DNA of 64,000 nucleotides from contig OZ026519.1 of NCBI GenBank assembly GCA_964019695.1, forward strand, positions 31,401,213-31,465,212. Direction: 5' to 3'. How positions within the stretch are numbered: position 1 is the stretch's first letter; each line of letters opens with the position of its first letter. A program made the translations under genes and the position numbers. Below, piece after piece: positions 1 through 11,889 of the stretch. The notes beneath the pieces are model-generated. The model saw nothing but the letters and a program-made list of their open reading frames with translations. It was not told where the DNA came from and searched no databases. The stretch is from Loripinus fragilis. Its lineage: Eukaryota; Mollusca; Bivalvia; Lucinida; Lucinidae.

Positions 1-834
1 TGGATGCAGGAGACACTCTATCAGACTGCGGACGCAGGAGTCTCTCCATCAGACAGCGGATGCAGGAGACACTCTATCAGATTGCGGATGCCGGAGTCTC
101 TCCATCAGACAGCCGATGCAGGAGACACTCTATCAGACAGCGGATGCAGGAGTCTATCAGACAGCGGATGCTGGAGACACTCCATCAGACTGCGGATGCA
201 GGAGTCTCTCTATCAGACAGCGGATGCAGAAGTCTCTCTTTCAGACAGCGGATGAAGGAGTCTCTCTATCAGGCAGCGGATGCAGGAGACACTCTATCGG
301 ACAGCGGATGCAGAAGTCTCTCTATCAGACAGCCGATGCAGGAGACACTCTATCAGACAGCGGATGCAGGCGACACTCTATCAGACAGCGGAGGCAGGAG
401 ACATTCTATCAGACAGCCGATGCAGGAGTCTCTCTATCAGGCAGCGGATGCAGGAGGCACTATATCAGACAGCGGATGCAGAAGATTCTCTATCAGACAG
501 CGGATACAGAAGTATCTCTATCAGACAGCAGACGCAGGAGACACTCTATCAGACAGCGGATGCAGAAGTCTCTCTATAAGACAACGGATGCAGGAGACAT
601 TCTTTCAGACAGCGGATGCAGAAGTCTCTCTATCAGACAGTGTATGTAGGAGACACTCTATCAGACAGCGGATGCAGAAGTCTCTCTTTCAGACAGCGGA
701 TGCAGGAGAATATTATCAGACAGCAGATGCAGTTGACACTCTATCAGACAGCTGATGCAGAAGTCTCTCTATTACACAGCGGATGCAGGAGTCTCTAAAT
801 CAGACAGCGGATGCAGGAGACACTCTATCCGATG
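1..834 (+). repeat. Forward array, domain 1
   Basis: About 30 forward monomers. The window opens in mid-monomer. A shortened monomer with tail GGAGTC only lies near 145-165. Variant cores ACTGCGGA recur at 25-45, 85 and 190. The end (700-835) is more diverged, with TATTATCAG and TTACACAGC forms. Confidence 0.93.
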
Positions 835-1090
835 CAGCCGCTGTCTAATAGAGTGTATTCTGCATCCGCTGTCTGATAATGAGACTTCTGCATCCGCTGT
901 TTGATAGAGAGACTTCTGCGTCCGCTGTCTGATAGATAGATTCCAGCCTCAGCTGTCTGATAGAGATACTTCTGTATCCGCAGTCTGATAGAGAGACTCC
1001 TGCATTCGTTGTCTGATAGAGTGTCTCCTGCATCCGCTGTCTTATAGAGTGTCTCCTGCATTCGCTGTCTGATACAGTGTCTCCTGCATC
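835..1090 (-). repeat. Inverted block 1 (atypical, short cassette)
   Basis: Reverse-complemented monomers with a class A left junction (GATGCAGCCGCTGTCTAATAG). It carries cassette landmarks (TTTGATAGAG monomer, GATTCCAGCCTCAG, CTTATAGAG) but has fewer monomers and private substitutions. The hinge at its right end is of the usual CATCCACTCTATCAGACAC type. Confidence 0.9.
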
Positions 1091-2544
1091 CACTCTATCA
1101 GACACTCTATCAGACAGCGGATGCAGAAGTCTCTCTATCAGACAGCGGATGCAGGAGACAATCTATCAGACAGCCGATGCAGAATTCTCTCTATCAGACA
1201 GCAGATTCAGGAGTCAATCTATCAGTCAGCGGATGCAGAAGTCTCTCTATCAGGCAGCGGATGTAGAAGTGTCTCTATCAGACAGCAGAGGCAGTGGTCT
1301 CTCTATCAGAGAGAGGATGCAGAAGTCTCTCTATCAGACAGCTTATGCAGAAGTCTCTCTATCACACAGCGGAGGCAGGAAAAATTCTATCAGACAGCAG
1401 ATGCAGAAGTCTCTCTATCAGACAGCGGATGCAAGAGACACTCTATCAGACATTGGATGCAGAAGTCTCTCTATCAGACAGCGGAGGCAGAAGACATTCT
1501 ATCAGACAGCAGATGCAGAAGTCTCTCTATCAGACAGCCGATCCAGGAGACACTCTATCAGACAGCGGATGCAGGAGTCTCTCAATCAGACAGCGGATGC
1601 AGGAGACATTCTATCAGACAGCGGATGCAGAAGTCTCTCTATCAGACAGCGGATGCAGGAGACACTCTATCAGACAGCGGATGCAGAAGTCTCTCTATCA
1701 GACAGCGGATGCAGGAGACACTCTATCAGACTGCGGATGCAGGAGTCCCTCTATCAGACAGCGGATGCAGAAGTCTCTCTTTCAGACAGCGGATGAAGGA
1801 GTCTCTCTATCAGACAGCGGATGCAGGAGACACTCTATCGGACAGCGGATGCAGAAGTCTCTCTATCAGACAGCGGATGCATGAGACACTCTATCAGAGA
1901 GCGGATGCAGAAGTATTTCTATCAGACAGCGGATGCAGTAGACACTCTATCAGACAGCGGATCCAGGCTACACTCTATCAGACAGCGAAGGCAGGAGACA
2001 CTCTAACAGACAGCCGATGCAGGAGTCTCTCTATCAGGCAGCGGATGCAGGAGACACTATATCAGACAGCTGATGCAGAAGTCTCTCTATCAGACAGCGG
2101 ATACAGAAGTATCTCTATCAGACAGCAGACGCAGGAGACACTCTATCAGACAGCGGATGCAGGATTTTCTCTATCAGACATCGGACGCAGGAGACACTCT
2201 TTTAGACAGCAGATGAAGAAGTCTCTCTATCAGATAGCTGATGCAGGAGTCTCTCTATCAGACAGCGGATGCAGCAGACACTCTATCAGACAGCCGACGC
2301 AGGAGTCTCTCTATCAGTCAGCGGATGCAGGAGACACTCTATCAGACAGCGGATGCAAGAGTCTCTCAATCAGACAGCGGAGGCAGGAGACACTCTATCA
2401 GACAGCAGATGCAGAAGTCTATCAGACAGCGGATGCAGGAGTATCTCTATCAGACAGCGGATGCAGAAGTCTCTCTTTAAGACAGCTGATGAAGGATTCT
2501 CTCCATCTGACAGCGGTTGCAGGAGACACTCTATCAGATGCAGG
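1091..2544 (+). repeat. Forward array, domain 2
   Basis: About 52 forward monomers, A and B types alternating, with several GGAGGCA/GGAGACATTC monomers (1370-1400, 1485-1500). Substitutions are more scattered than in the domains after 7 kb. It ends in the class A junction CAGATGCAGGCGCTG. Confidence 0.93.
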
Positions 2545-2991
2545 CGCTGTCTGATAGAGTGTCTTCTGCAACCGCTGTCTGATAGAGATACTTCTGCATC
2601 CGCTGTCTGATAGAGAGACTCCTGCATCCGCTGTCTGATAGAGAGAGGTCTGCATCCGATGTCTGATAGGAGACTCCTGCCTCCGCTGTCTGATAGAGAG
2701 ACTCCTGTATCCGCTGGTTGATAGAGTGTCTCCTGCATCCGCTGTCTGATAGAGTGTCTCCTGCATCCGCTGTCTGATAGATTGTCTCCTGCATCGGCTG
2801 TCTGATAGAAAGACTTCTGCATCAGCTGTCTGATAGAAAGACTTCTGCATCAGCTGTCTGATAGAGTGTCTCCTGTATCCGCTGTCTGATAGAGAGACTC
2901 CTGCATCCGCTGTCTGATAAAAAGTCTTCTGCATCCGCTGTCTGATAGAGAGACTTCTGCATCCGCTGTCCGATAGAGAGTCTGATAGATT
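2545..2991 (-). repeat. Inverted block 2 (atypical, long)
   Basis: About 16 inverted monomers. The order does not follow the usual cassette: the TTTGATAGAGAGACTT monomer and the short CTTATAGAGTC monomer are absent. It includes a tandem pair of GATAGAAAGACTTCTGCATCAG monomers near 2805-2855. Its right hinge carries the loop in flipped orientation (see 2967-3017). Confidence 0.9.
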
Positions 2992-3017
2992 GGATGCAGG
3001 AGACACTCTATCAGACA
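2967..3017. other. Hinge palindrome with flipped loop
   Basis: Left arm 2967-2982 (TGTCCGATAGAGAGTC) and right arm 3002-3017 (GACACTCTATCAGACA) flank a 19-base loop at 2983-3001. The reverse complement of the loop differs from the usual loop TCCTGCATCCACTCTATCA at one base, so the loop is inverted here. Confidence 0.8.
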
Positions 3018-4094
3018 GCAGAATCTGATGCAGTAGACACTCTATAAGACAGCGGATGCAGGAAACACTCTATCAGACAGCGGATGCAGAAGTCTCTCAA
3101 TCAGACAGCGCATGCAGGAGTCCCTCTATCAAACCGCGGATGCAGGAGACACTCTATCAAACAGCGGATGCAGAAGTCTCTCTATCAGACAGCGGATGCA
3201 GGAGACACTCTATCACACAGCGGATGCAGAAGTCTCTCTATCAGACAGCGGATGCAGAGGACACTCTATCAGACAGCGGATGCAGAAGTCTCTCTATCAG
3301 ACAGCGGATGCAGGAGACACTCTTATCAGACAGCGGATGTAGGAGACACTCTATCAGACAGCGGATGCAGAAGTCTCTCTTTCAGACAGCGGATGCAGGA
3401 GTCTCTCAATCAGACAGCGGATGCAGGAGACACTCTATCAGACAGCAGATGCAGAAGTCTCTCTATCAGACAGCGGATGCAAGAGACACTCTATCAGACA
3501 GCGGATGCAGAAGTCTCTCTATCAGACAGCGGATGCAGGAGACACTGTATCAACCAGCGGATGCAAGAGTTTCTCTATCAGACAGCGGATAAAGTAGACA
3601 CTATGAGACAGCGGATTCAGGAGACACCCTATCAGCCAGCGGATGCAGGAGACACCCTATCAGCCAGCGGATGCAGGAGACACTCTATCAGACAGCGGAT
3701 GCAGGAGACACTCTATCAACCAGCGGATGCAGGAGTCTTTCTATCAGACAGCGGATGCAGGAGACACTCTATCAGACAGCAGATGCGGGAGACACTCTAT
3801 CAGCCAGCGGATGCAGGAGTGTCTCCATCAGACAGCGGATGCAGGAGACACTCTATTAGACAGCGGATGCAGGAGTCCCTCTATCGGACAGCGGATGCAG
3901 GAGACACTCTATCAGACTGCGGATGCAGGAGACACTCTATCAGCCAGCGGATACAGGAGTCTCTCTATCAGACAGCGGATGCAGGAGACACTCTATCAGC
4001 CAGCGGATGCAGGAGTCTCTCTATCAGACAGCAGATGCAGGAGACACTCTATCAGACAGCGGATGCAGAAGTCTCTCCGTCAGACAGCGGATGC

Positions 4095-5945
4095 AGGAGT
4101 CTCTCAAACAGACAGCGAATGTAGGAGACACTCTATCAGAGAGCGGATGCAGAAGTCTCTCTATCAGACAGCGGATGCTAGAGACACTCTATCAGACAAC
4201 GGATGCAGAAGTCACTCTATCAGACAGCGGATGCAGAAGTATCATTATCAGACAGCGGATGCATGATACACTCTATCAGACAGCGGATGCAGAAGTCTCT
4301 CTATCAGACAGCGGAGGCAGGAGACATTCTATCAAACAGCAGATGCAGAAGTCTCTCTAACAGACAGCCGATGCAGGAGACACTCTATCAGACAGCGGAT
4401 ACAGGAGACGCATTATCAGACAGCGGATGCAGGAGTCTCTCAATCAGACAGAGGATGCAGGAGATACTCTATCAGACAGCGGATGCAGAAGTCTCTCTAT
4501 CAGACAGCGGATGCAGGAGACACTCTATCAGACAGTGGATGCAAAAGTCTCTCTTTCAGACAGCGGATGCAGGAGACATTCTATCAGACTGCGGATGCAG
4601 GAGTTTCTCCATCAGACAGCGGATGCAGGAGTCTCTCAATCAGACAGCGGATGCAGGAGACACTCTATCAGACAGCGGATGCAGAAGTCTCTCTATCAGA
4701 CAGCGGATGCAGGAGACACTCTATCAGACAGCGGATGCAGAAGTCTCTCTATCAGACATCGGAGGCAGGAGACATTCTATCAGACAGCAGATGCAGAAGT
4801 CTCTCTATCAGACAGCGGATGCAGCAGTCTCTCAATCAGACAGCGGATGCAGGAGACACTCTATCAGACAGCGGATGCAGAAGTCTCTCTATCGGACAGC
4901 GGATGCAGGAGACACTATATCAGACAGCGGATGCAGAAGTCTCTCTATCAGACAGCGGATGCAGGATACACTCTATAGACTGCGGACGCAGGAGTCTCTC
5001 CATCAGACAGCGGATGCAGGAGACGCTCTATCGGACTGCGGATGCCAGAGTCTCTCCATCAGACAGCCGACGCAGGAGACACTCTATCAGACAGCGGATG
5101 CAGGAGTCTCTAAATCAGACAGCGGATGCAGGAGACACTCTATCAGACAGCGGATGCAGAAGTCTCTCTATCAGACAGCGGAGGCAGGAGACATTCTATC
5201 AGACAGCAGATGCAAAAGTCTCTCTATCAGACAGCCGATGCAGGAGGGACTCTATCAGACAGCGGATGCAGGAGACACTATATCAAACAGCAGATGCAGG
5301 AGACACTCTATTAGACAGCGGATGCAGGAGTCCCTCTATCGGACAGCGGATGCAGGAGACACTCTATCAGACTGCGGATGCAGGAGACACTCTATTAGAC
5401 AGCGGATGCAGGATTCCCTCTATCGGACAGCGGATGCAGGAGACACTCTATCAGACTGCGGATGCAGAAGACACTCTATCAGCCAGCGGATGCAGGAGTC
5501 TCTCTATCAGCCAGCGGATGCAGGAGTGTCTCCATCAGACAGCGGATGCAGGAGACACTCTATAAGACAGCGGATGCAGAAGTCTCTCCGTCAGACAGCC
5601 GATGCAGGAGTCTCTCAAACAGACAGTGGATGCAGGAGACACTCTATCAGACAGCAGATGCAGAGTTCTCTCTCTATCAGACAGCGAATGTAGGAGACAC
5701 TCTATCAGAGAGCGGATGCAGAAGTCTCTCTATCAGACAGCGGATGCAAGAGACACTCTATCAGACAACCGATGCAGAAGTCACTCTATCAGACAGCGGA
5801 TGCAGGAGACACTCTATCAGACAGCGGATGCAGAAGTATCATTATCAAACAGCGGATGCATGATACACTCTATCAGACAGCGGATGCAGAAGTCTCTCTA
5901 TCAGACAGCGGAGGCAGGAGACATTCTATCAGACAGCAGATGCAG
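4095..5945. repeat. Local segment duplication, offset 1568 bp
   Basis: The segment about 4095-4350 recurs at about 5670-5945. Shared diagnostic monomers in order are AGCGAATGTAGG, CAGAGAGCGG, AACGGATGCAGAAGTCAC, AAGTATCATTATC, GCATGATACAC and GAGGCAGGAGACATTC. The shared GAGAGCGG landmark is 1568 bp apart (56 monomers). The second copy has extra monomers. Confidence 0.75.
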
Positions 5946-6360
5946 AAGTCTCATTATCAGACAGCGGATGCAGGAGACACTCTATCAGACAGAGGATGCA
6001 GGAGACACTCTAGCAGACATCGGATACAGGAGTCTCTCAATTAGACAGCGGATGCAGGAGACATTCCATCAGACAGCCGATGAAGAAGTCTCTCTATCAG
6101 ACAGCGGATGCAGAAGACACTCTATCAGACAGCGGAGGCAGGAGACATTCTATCAGACAGCAGATGCAGAAGTCTCTCTATCAGACAGCGGATGCAGGAG
6201 ACACTCTATCAGAAAGCGGATGCAGGAGACACTATATCAGACAGCGGATTCAGAAGTCTCTCTATCAGACAGCGGATGCAGAAGGCTCTCTTTCAGACAG
6301 CGGATGCAGGAGACACTCTATCACACAGGGGATGCAGAAGTCTCTTTATCAGACAGCGGA

Positions 6361-6528
6361 TGCATGAGACACTCTATCAGACAGCGGATGCAGAAGTATC
6401 TCTATCAGACAGCGGATGCATGAGACACTCTATCAGACAGCGGATGCAGAAGTATCTCTATCAGACAGCGGATGCATGAGACACTCTATCAGACAGCGGA
6501 TGCAGAAGTATCTCTATCAGACTGCAGA
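6361..6528 (+). repeat. Exact 56-bp dimer triplication
   Basis: A dimer starting TGCATGAGACAC and containing GCAGAAGTATCTC begins at 6361, 6417 and 6473. The three copies look identical until the third ends in ACTGCAGATG. This is a recent local expansion with a two-monomer step. Confidence 0.85.
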
Positions 6529-7019
6529 TGCAGGAGACACTCTATCAGACAGCGGAAGCAGGAGACACTCTATCAGACAGCGGAGGCAGGAGACACTCTA
6601 TCAGACAGCGGATGCAGGAGACAATCTATCAGACAGCGGATGCAGCAGACACTCTATCAGACAGCGGATGCAGGAGACACTCTATAAGGCAGCGGATGCA
6701 GGAGACACTCTATCAGACAACGGATGCAGGAGTCTCTCAATCAGACAGCGGATGCAGAAGTATCTCTATCAGACAGCAGAGGCAGGAGTCTCTTTATCAG
6801 ACAGTGGATGCAGAGGTCTCCCTATCAGACAGCTTATGCAGATTTGTCCCTATTAGACAGCGGATGTAGGAGACACGTTATCAGACAGCGGATGCAGAAG
6901 TCTTTTTACCAGACAGTGGATGCAGGAGATACTCTATCAGACAGCGGATGCAGGAGACACTCTATCAGACAGCGGATGAAGGAGTCTATCTATCAGACAG
7001 CGGATGCAGGAGACACTCT

Positions 7020-7306
7020 TCTGCATCAGCTATCTAATAGAGAGACTTCTGCATCCGCTGTTTGATAGAGAGACTTTTACCTCCGCTGTCTGATAGAGTA
7101 TCTCCTGCGTCCGCTGTCTGAAAGGGAGACTCCTGCATCCGCTGTCTGATAGAGAGACTTCTGCATCCGCTGTCTGATAGAGATACTTCTGTATCTGCTG
7201 TCTGATAGAGAGACGCCTGCATCCGTTGTCTGATAGAGTGTCTCCTGCACCCGCTGTCTTATAGAGTCTTCTGCATCTGCTGTCTGATAGAGTGTCTCCT
7301 GCATCC
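7020..7306 (-). repeat. Inverted block 3 (f2/f1 hybrid)
   Basis: Class B left junction (GACACTCTTCTGCATCAG). The left half has the f2 marks TTTTACCTCCG and TGCGTCCG. The right half has CCTGCACCCGCTG and CTTCTGCATCTGCTG as in f1 blocks 6 and 8, so the block looks recombinant. The GATTCCTGCC monomer is missing. Confidence 0.9.
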
Positions 7307-8476
7307 ACTCTATCAGACACTCTATCAGACAGCGGATGCAGAAGTCTCTATCAGACAGCGGATGCAGGAGACACTCTATCAGACAGCGGATGCAGGAGTC
7401 TCTCTATCAGACAGCGGGTGCAGAAGTCTCTTTATCAGACAGCGGATGCAGAGGTCTCTCTATCAGACAGCTTATGCCGAAGTCTCCCTATCAGACAGCG
7501 GATGTAGGAGACACTCTATCAAACAGCGGATGCAGAAGTCTTTCTACCAGACAATGGATGCAGGAGCCACTCTATCAGACAGCGGATGCAGTAGTCTCTC
7601 TATCAGACAGCGGATGCAGAAGTCTCTCTATCAGACAGCGGATGCAGGATCTATCTATCAGACAGCGGATGCAGGAGAAACTCTATCAGACAGCGGACGC
7701 AGAAGTCTCTCTATCAGACAGCGGATGCAGGAGACACTCTAACAGACAGCCGATGCAGAAGTCTCTCTATCAGACAGCGGATGCAGGAGACACTCATTCA
7801 GACAGCGAATGAAGAAGTATCTCTATCAGACAGCGGATGCAGGAGACACTCTATCAGACAGCAGATGCAAAAGTCTCTCTATCAGACAGCGGAGGCAGGA
7901 GACATTCTATCAGACAGCAGATGCAGAAGTCTCTCTATCAGACAGCCGATGCAGGAGACACTCTATCAGACAGTGGATGCATGAGACACTCTATCAGACA
8001 GCGGATGCAGGAGTCACTCAATCAGACAGCGGATGCAGGAGACACTATATCAGACAGCGGATTCAGACGTCTCTCTATCAGACAGCGGATGCAGAAGACA
8101 CTCCATCACATATCAGATGCAGAAGTGTCTCTATCAGACAGCGGAGGCAGGAGACATTCTATCAGACAGCAGATGCAGAAGTCTCTCTATCAGACAGCCG
8201 ATGCAGGAGACACTCTATCAGACAGCGGATGCAGGAGACACTCGATCAGACAGCGGATGCAGGAGTCTCTCAATCAGACAGCGGATGCAGGAGACACTCT
8301 ATCACACAGCGGATGCAGAAGTCTCTCTATCACACAGCGGATGCAGGAGACACTCCATCACACAGCGGATGCAGAAGTGTCTCTATCAGACAGCGGAGGC
8401 AGGAGACATTCTATCAGACAGCAGATGCAGAAGTCTCGAAATCAGACAGCGGATGCAGGAGACACTCTATCAGATG
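7307..8476 (+). repeat. Forward array, domain 4
   Basis: Opens after the hinge with the short monomer GAAGTCTCTATCAG, then the ordered landmarks TTATGCCG, GATGTAGG, TTTCTACCAG, CAATGGATGCAGGAGCCAC. Later it has GCATGAGACAC, GGATTCAGACG and CATCACATATCAG. The same domain recurs nearly unchanged at 16780-17949. Confidence 0.93.
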
Positions 8477-8786
8477 CAGCCGCTGTCTGATAGAGTGTCT
8501 TCTGCATCAGCTGTCTGATAGAGAGACTTCTGCATCCGCTGTTTGATAGAGAGACTTCTACATCCGCTGTCTGATAGAGTATCTCCTGCATCCGCTGTCT
8601 GATAGAGAGACTTCTGCATCCGCTGTCTGATAGAGAGATTCCTGCCTCCGTTGTCTGATAGAGATACTTCTGTATCTGCTGTCTGATAGAGAGACGCCTG
8701 CATCCGTTGTCTGATAGAGTGTCTCCTGCATCCACTGTCTAATAGAGTCTCCTGCATCCGCTGTCTGATAGAGTGTCTCCTGCATC
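8477..8786 (-). repeat. Inverted block 4 (family f1)
   Basis: Class A left junction at GATGCAGCCGCTG. Marks: GTGTCTTCTGCATCAG, TTTGATAGAG, ACTTCTACATCC, GATTCCTGCCTCCG, GACGCCTGC. The monomer before the hinge is CTAATAGAGTCTCC. Near-identical to block 9. Confidence 0.93.
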
Positions 8787-8812
8787 CACTCTATCAGACA
8801 CTCTATCAGACA
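8762..8812. other. Canonical hinge palindrome (reference copy)
   Basis: Left arm TGTCTGATAGAGTGTC (8762-8777) and right arm GACACTCTATCAGACA (8797-8812) are perfect 16-bp complements around the 19-base loop TCCTGCATCCACTCTATCA. The same design stands at the right end of most inverted blocks. Variants have loops ending ACTCAATCA (f6) or ACTCTTTCA (f3). Confidence 0.93.
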
Positions 8813-10090
8813 GCGGATGCAGAAGTCTCTCTATCAGACAGAGGATGCAGGAGACACTCTATCAGACAGCGGATGCAGGAGTTTCTCTATCAGACAGCGG
8901 ATGCAGAAGTCTCTGTATCAGACAGCGGATGCAGAGGTCTCTCTATCAGACAGCTTATGCAGAAGTCTCCCTATCAGACAGCGGATGTAGGAGACACTCT
9001 ATCAGACAGCGGGTGCAGAAATCTTTCTATCAGACAATGGATGCAGGAGCCACTCTATCAGACAGCGGATGCAGGAGACACTCTATCAGACAGCGGATGC
9101 AGGAGTTTCTCTATCAGACAGCGGATGCAGAAGTCTCTCTTTCAGACAGCGGATGCAGGAGTCTATCTATCAGACAGCGGATACAGGAGAAACTTTATCA
9201 GACAGAGGATGCAGAAGTCTCTCTATCAAACAGCGGATGCAGGAGACACTCTATCAGACAGCCGATGCAGAAGTCTCTCTATTAGACAGCGGATGCAGGA
9301 GACACTCTATCAGACAGCGGATGCAGAAGTATCTCTATCAGACAGCGGATGCAGGAGACACTCTATCAGATAGCAGATGCAGAAGTCTCTCTATCAGACA
9401 GCGGAGGCAGGAGACATTCTATTAGACAGCAGATGCAGAAGTCTCTCTATCAGACAGCCGATGCAGGAGACACTCTATTAGACAGTGGATGCAGGAGACA
9501 CTCTATCAGACAGCGGATGCACGAGTCACTCAATTAGACAGCGGCTGCAGGAGACACTATATCAGACAGCGGATGCAGAAGTCCCTCTATCAGACAGCGG
9601 ATGCAGGATACACTCCATCACACAGCGGATGCAGAAGTCTCTCTATCAGACAGCGGAGGCAGGAGACATTCTATCAGACAGCAGATGCAGAAGTCTCTCT
9701 ATCAGACAGCCGATGCAGGAGACACTCTATCAGACAGCGGATGCAGGAGACACTCGATCAGACAGCGGATGCAGGAGTATCTCTATCAGACAGCAGAGGC
9801 AGGAGTCTCTGTATCAGACAGCGGATGCAGAGTTCTCTCTATCAGACAGCTTATGCAGAAGTCTCCCTATCAGAGAGCGGATGTAGGAGACACGTTATCA
9901 GACAGCGGATGCAGAAGTCTCTTTACCAGACAGTGGATGCAGGAGACACTCTATCAGACAGCGGATGCAGGAGACACTCTATCAGACAGCGGATGCAGAA
10001 GTCTCTCTATCAGACAGCGGATGCAGAAGTCTCTTTATCAGACAGCGGATGAAGGAGTCTATCCATCAGACAGCGGATGCAGGAGACACT
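8787..10090 (+). repeat. Forward array, domain 5
   Basis: About 46 monomers. Landmarks: TTATGCAG, GATGTAGG, CAATGGATGCAGGAGCC, GCACGAGTCACTC, GCGGCTGCAGG (creates CTGCAG), GATACACTCCATCAC. A second landmark series (CAGAGGCAGG, TTATGCAG, ACACGTTATC, CAGTGGATG) leads to a class B junction. Matches 18261-19563 at offset 9473-9474. Confidence 0.93.
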
Positions 10091-10294
10091 CTTCTGCATC
10101 AGCTGTCTGATAGAGAGACTTCTGCATCCGCTGTTTGATAGAGAGACTTTTACCTCCGCTGTCTGATAGAGTATCTCCTGCGTCCGCTGTCTGAAAGAGA
10201 GACTCCTGCATCCATTGTCTGATAGAGTGTCTCCTGCATCCGCTGTCTTATAGAGTCTTCTGCATCCGCTGTCTGATAGAGTGTCTCCTGCATC
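10091..10294 (-). repeat. Inverted block 5 (family f2, shortened)
   Basis: Class B junction. Marks TTTTACCTCCG and TGCGTCCG, then directly CATCCATTGTCTGATAG. About four central monomers, including GATTCCTGCC and GATACTTCTGTATC, are missing compared with block 10, its counterpart in super-repeat copy 3. Confidence 0.92.
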
Positions 10295-11606
10295 CACTCT
10301 ATCAGACACTCTATCAGACAGCGGATGCAGAAGTCTCTATCAGACAGCGGATGCAGGAGACACTCTATCAGACAGCGGATGCAGGAGTCTCCTTATCAGA
10401 CAGCGGATGCAGAAGTCTCTTTATCAGACAGCGGATGCAGAGGTCTCTCTTTCAGACAGCTTATGCAGAAGTCTCCCTTTCAGACAGCGGATGCAGAAGT
10501 CTTTCTTCCAGAAAATGGATGCAGGAGCCACTCTATCAGACAGCGGATGCAGGAGACACTCTATCAGACAGCGGATGCAGGAGTCTCTCTATCAGACAGC
10601 GGATGCAAAAGTCTATCTATCAGACAGCGGATGCAGGAGAAACTCTATCTGACAGCGGACACAGAAGTCTCTCTATCAGACAGCGGATGCAGGAGACACT
10701 CTATCAGACAGTCGATGCAGAAGTCTCTCTATCAGACAGCGGATGCAGGAGACACTCTATCAGACAGCGGATGCAGAAGTATCTCTATCAGACAGCGGAT
10801 GCAGGAGACAATCTTTCAGACAGCAGATTCAGAAGTCTCTCTATCAGACAGCGGAGGCAGGAGACATTCTATCAGACAGCAGATGCAGAAGTCTCTCTAT
10901 CAGACAGCCGATGCAGGAGACACTCTATCAGACAGCGGATGCATGAGTCACTCAATCAGACAGCGGATGCAGGAGACACTATATCAGACAGCGGATTTAT
11001 AAGTCTCTCTACCAGAAAGCGGATGCAGGAGACACTCCATCACACAGCGGATGCAGAAGTGTCTCTATCAGACAGCGGAGGCAGGAGACATTCTATCAGA
11101 CAGCAGATGCAGAAGTCTCTCTATCAGACAGCCGATGCAGGAGACACTCTATCAGACAGCGGATGCAGGAGACACTCGATCAGACAGTGGATGCAGGAGT
11201 CTCTCAATCAGACAGCGGATGCAGGAGACACTCTATCAGACAGCGAATGCAGAAGTCTCTCTATCGGACAACGGATGCAGGAGACACTCTATCACACAGC
11301 GGATGCAGAGGTCTCTCTATCAGACAGCGGATGCAGGAGACACTCCATCACACAGCGGATGCAGAAGTGTCTCTATCAGACAGCGGAGGCAGGAGACATT
11401 CTATCAGACAGCAGATGCAGAAGTCTCTCTATCAGACAGCCGATGCAGGAGACACTCTATCAGACAGCGGATGCAGGAGACACTCGATCAGACAGCGGAT
11501 GCAGGAGTCTCTCAATCAGACAGCGGATGCAGGAGACACTCTATCACACAGCGGATGCATAAGTCTCTCTATCAGACAGCGGAGGCAGGAGACACTCTAT
11601 CAGATG
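10295..11606 (+). repeat. Forward array, domain 6
   Basis: Marks: GAGTCTCCTTATC, TTTCTTCCAGAAAATGG, GAGCCAC, GGACACAG, GCATGAGTCAC, GGATTTATAAG, TACCAGAAAGCGG, CCATCACACAGCGG. Two passes of the CCATCACACAGCGG series suggest a local duplication. Ends in a class A junction. Confidence 0.93.
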
Positions 11607-11889
11607 CAGCCGCTGTCTGATAGAGTGTCTTCTGCATCAGCTGTCTGATAGAGAGACTTCTGCATCCGCTGTTTGATAGAGAGACTTCTACATCCGCTGT
11701 CTTATAGAGTATCTCCTGCATCCGCTATCTGATAGAGAGACTTCTGCATCCGCTGTCTGATAGAGATACTTCTGTATCTGCTGTCTGATAAAGAGACGCC
11801 TGCATCCGTTGTCTTATAGAGTGTCTCCTGCACCCGCTGTCTTATAGAGTCTTCTGCATCTGCTGTCTGATAGAGTGTCTCCTGCATCC
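11607..11889 (-). repeat. Inverted block 6 (family f1)
   Basis: Class A junction. ACTTCTACATCC is followed by CTTATAGAGTATC and a CTATCTGATAG monomer. The GATTCCTGCC monomer is absent. CCTGCACCCGCTG and CTTCTGCATCTGCTG before the hinge are shared with blocks 3 and 8. Confidence 0.93.

Larger units (their letters stand above)
2992..7019 (+). repeat. Forward array, domain 3 (longest unbroken forward run)
   Basis: About 4.0 kb with no orientation switch, roughly 144 monomers. It is rich in CAGCCAGCGG cores (3615-4010, 5480-5520), a variant otherwise seen mainly near 63.1-63.8 kb. It holds an 84-bp triad repeated at 5310 and 5394 (also near 3855), a segment at about 4095-4350 repeated at about 5670-5945, and a 56-bp dimer triplication at 6361. 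It ends with the landmark series TTATGCAG, GATGTAGG, TTTTTACCAG and a class B junction. Confidence 0.93.
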
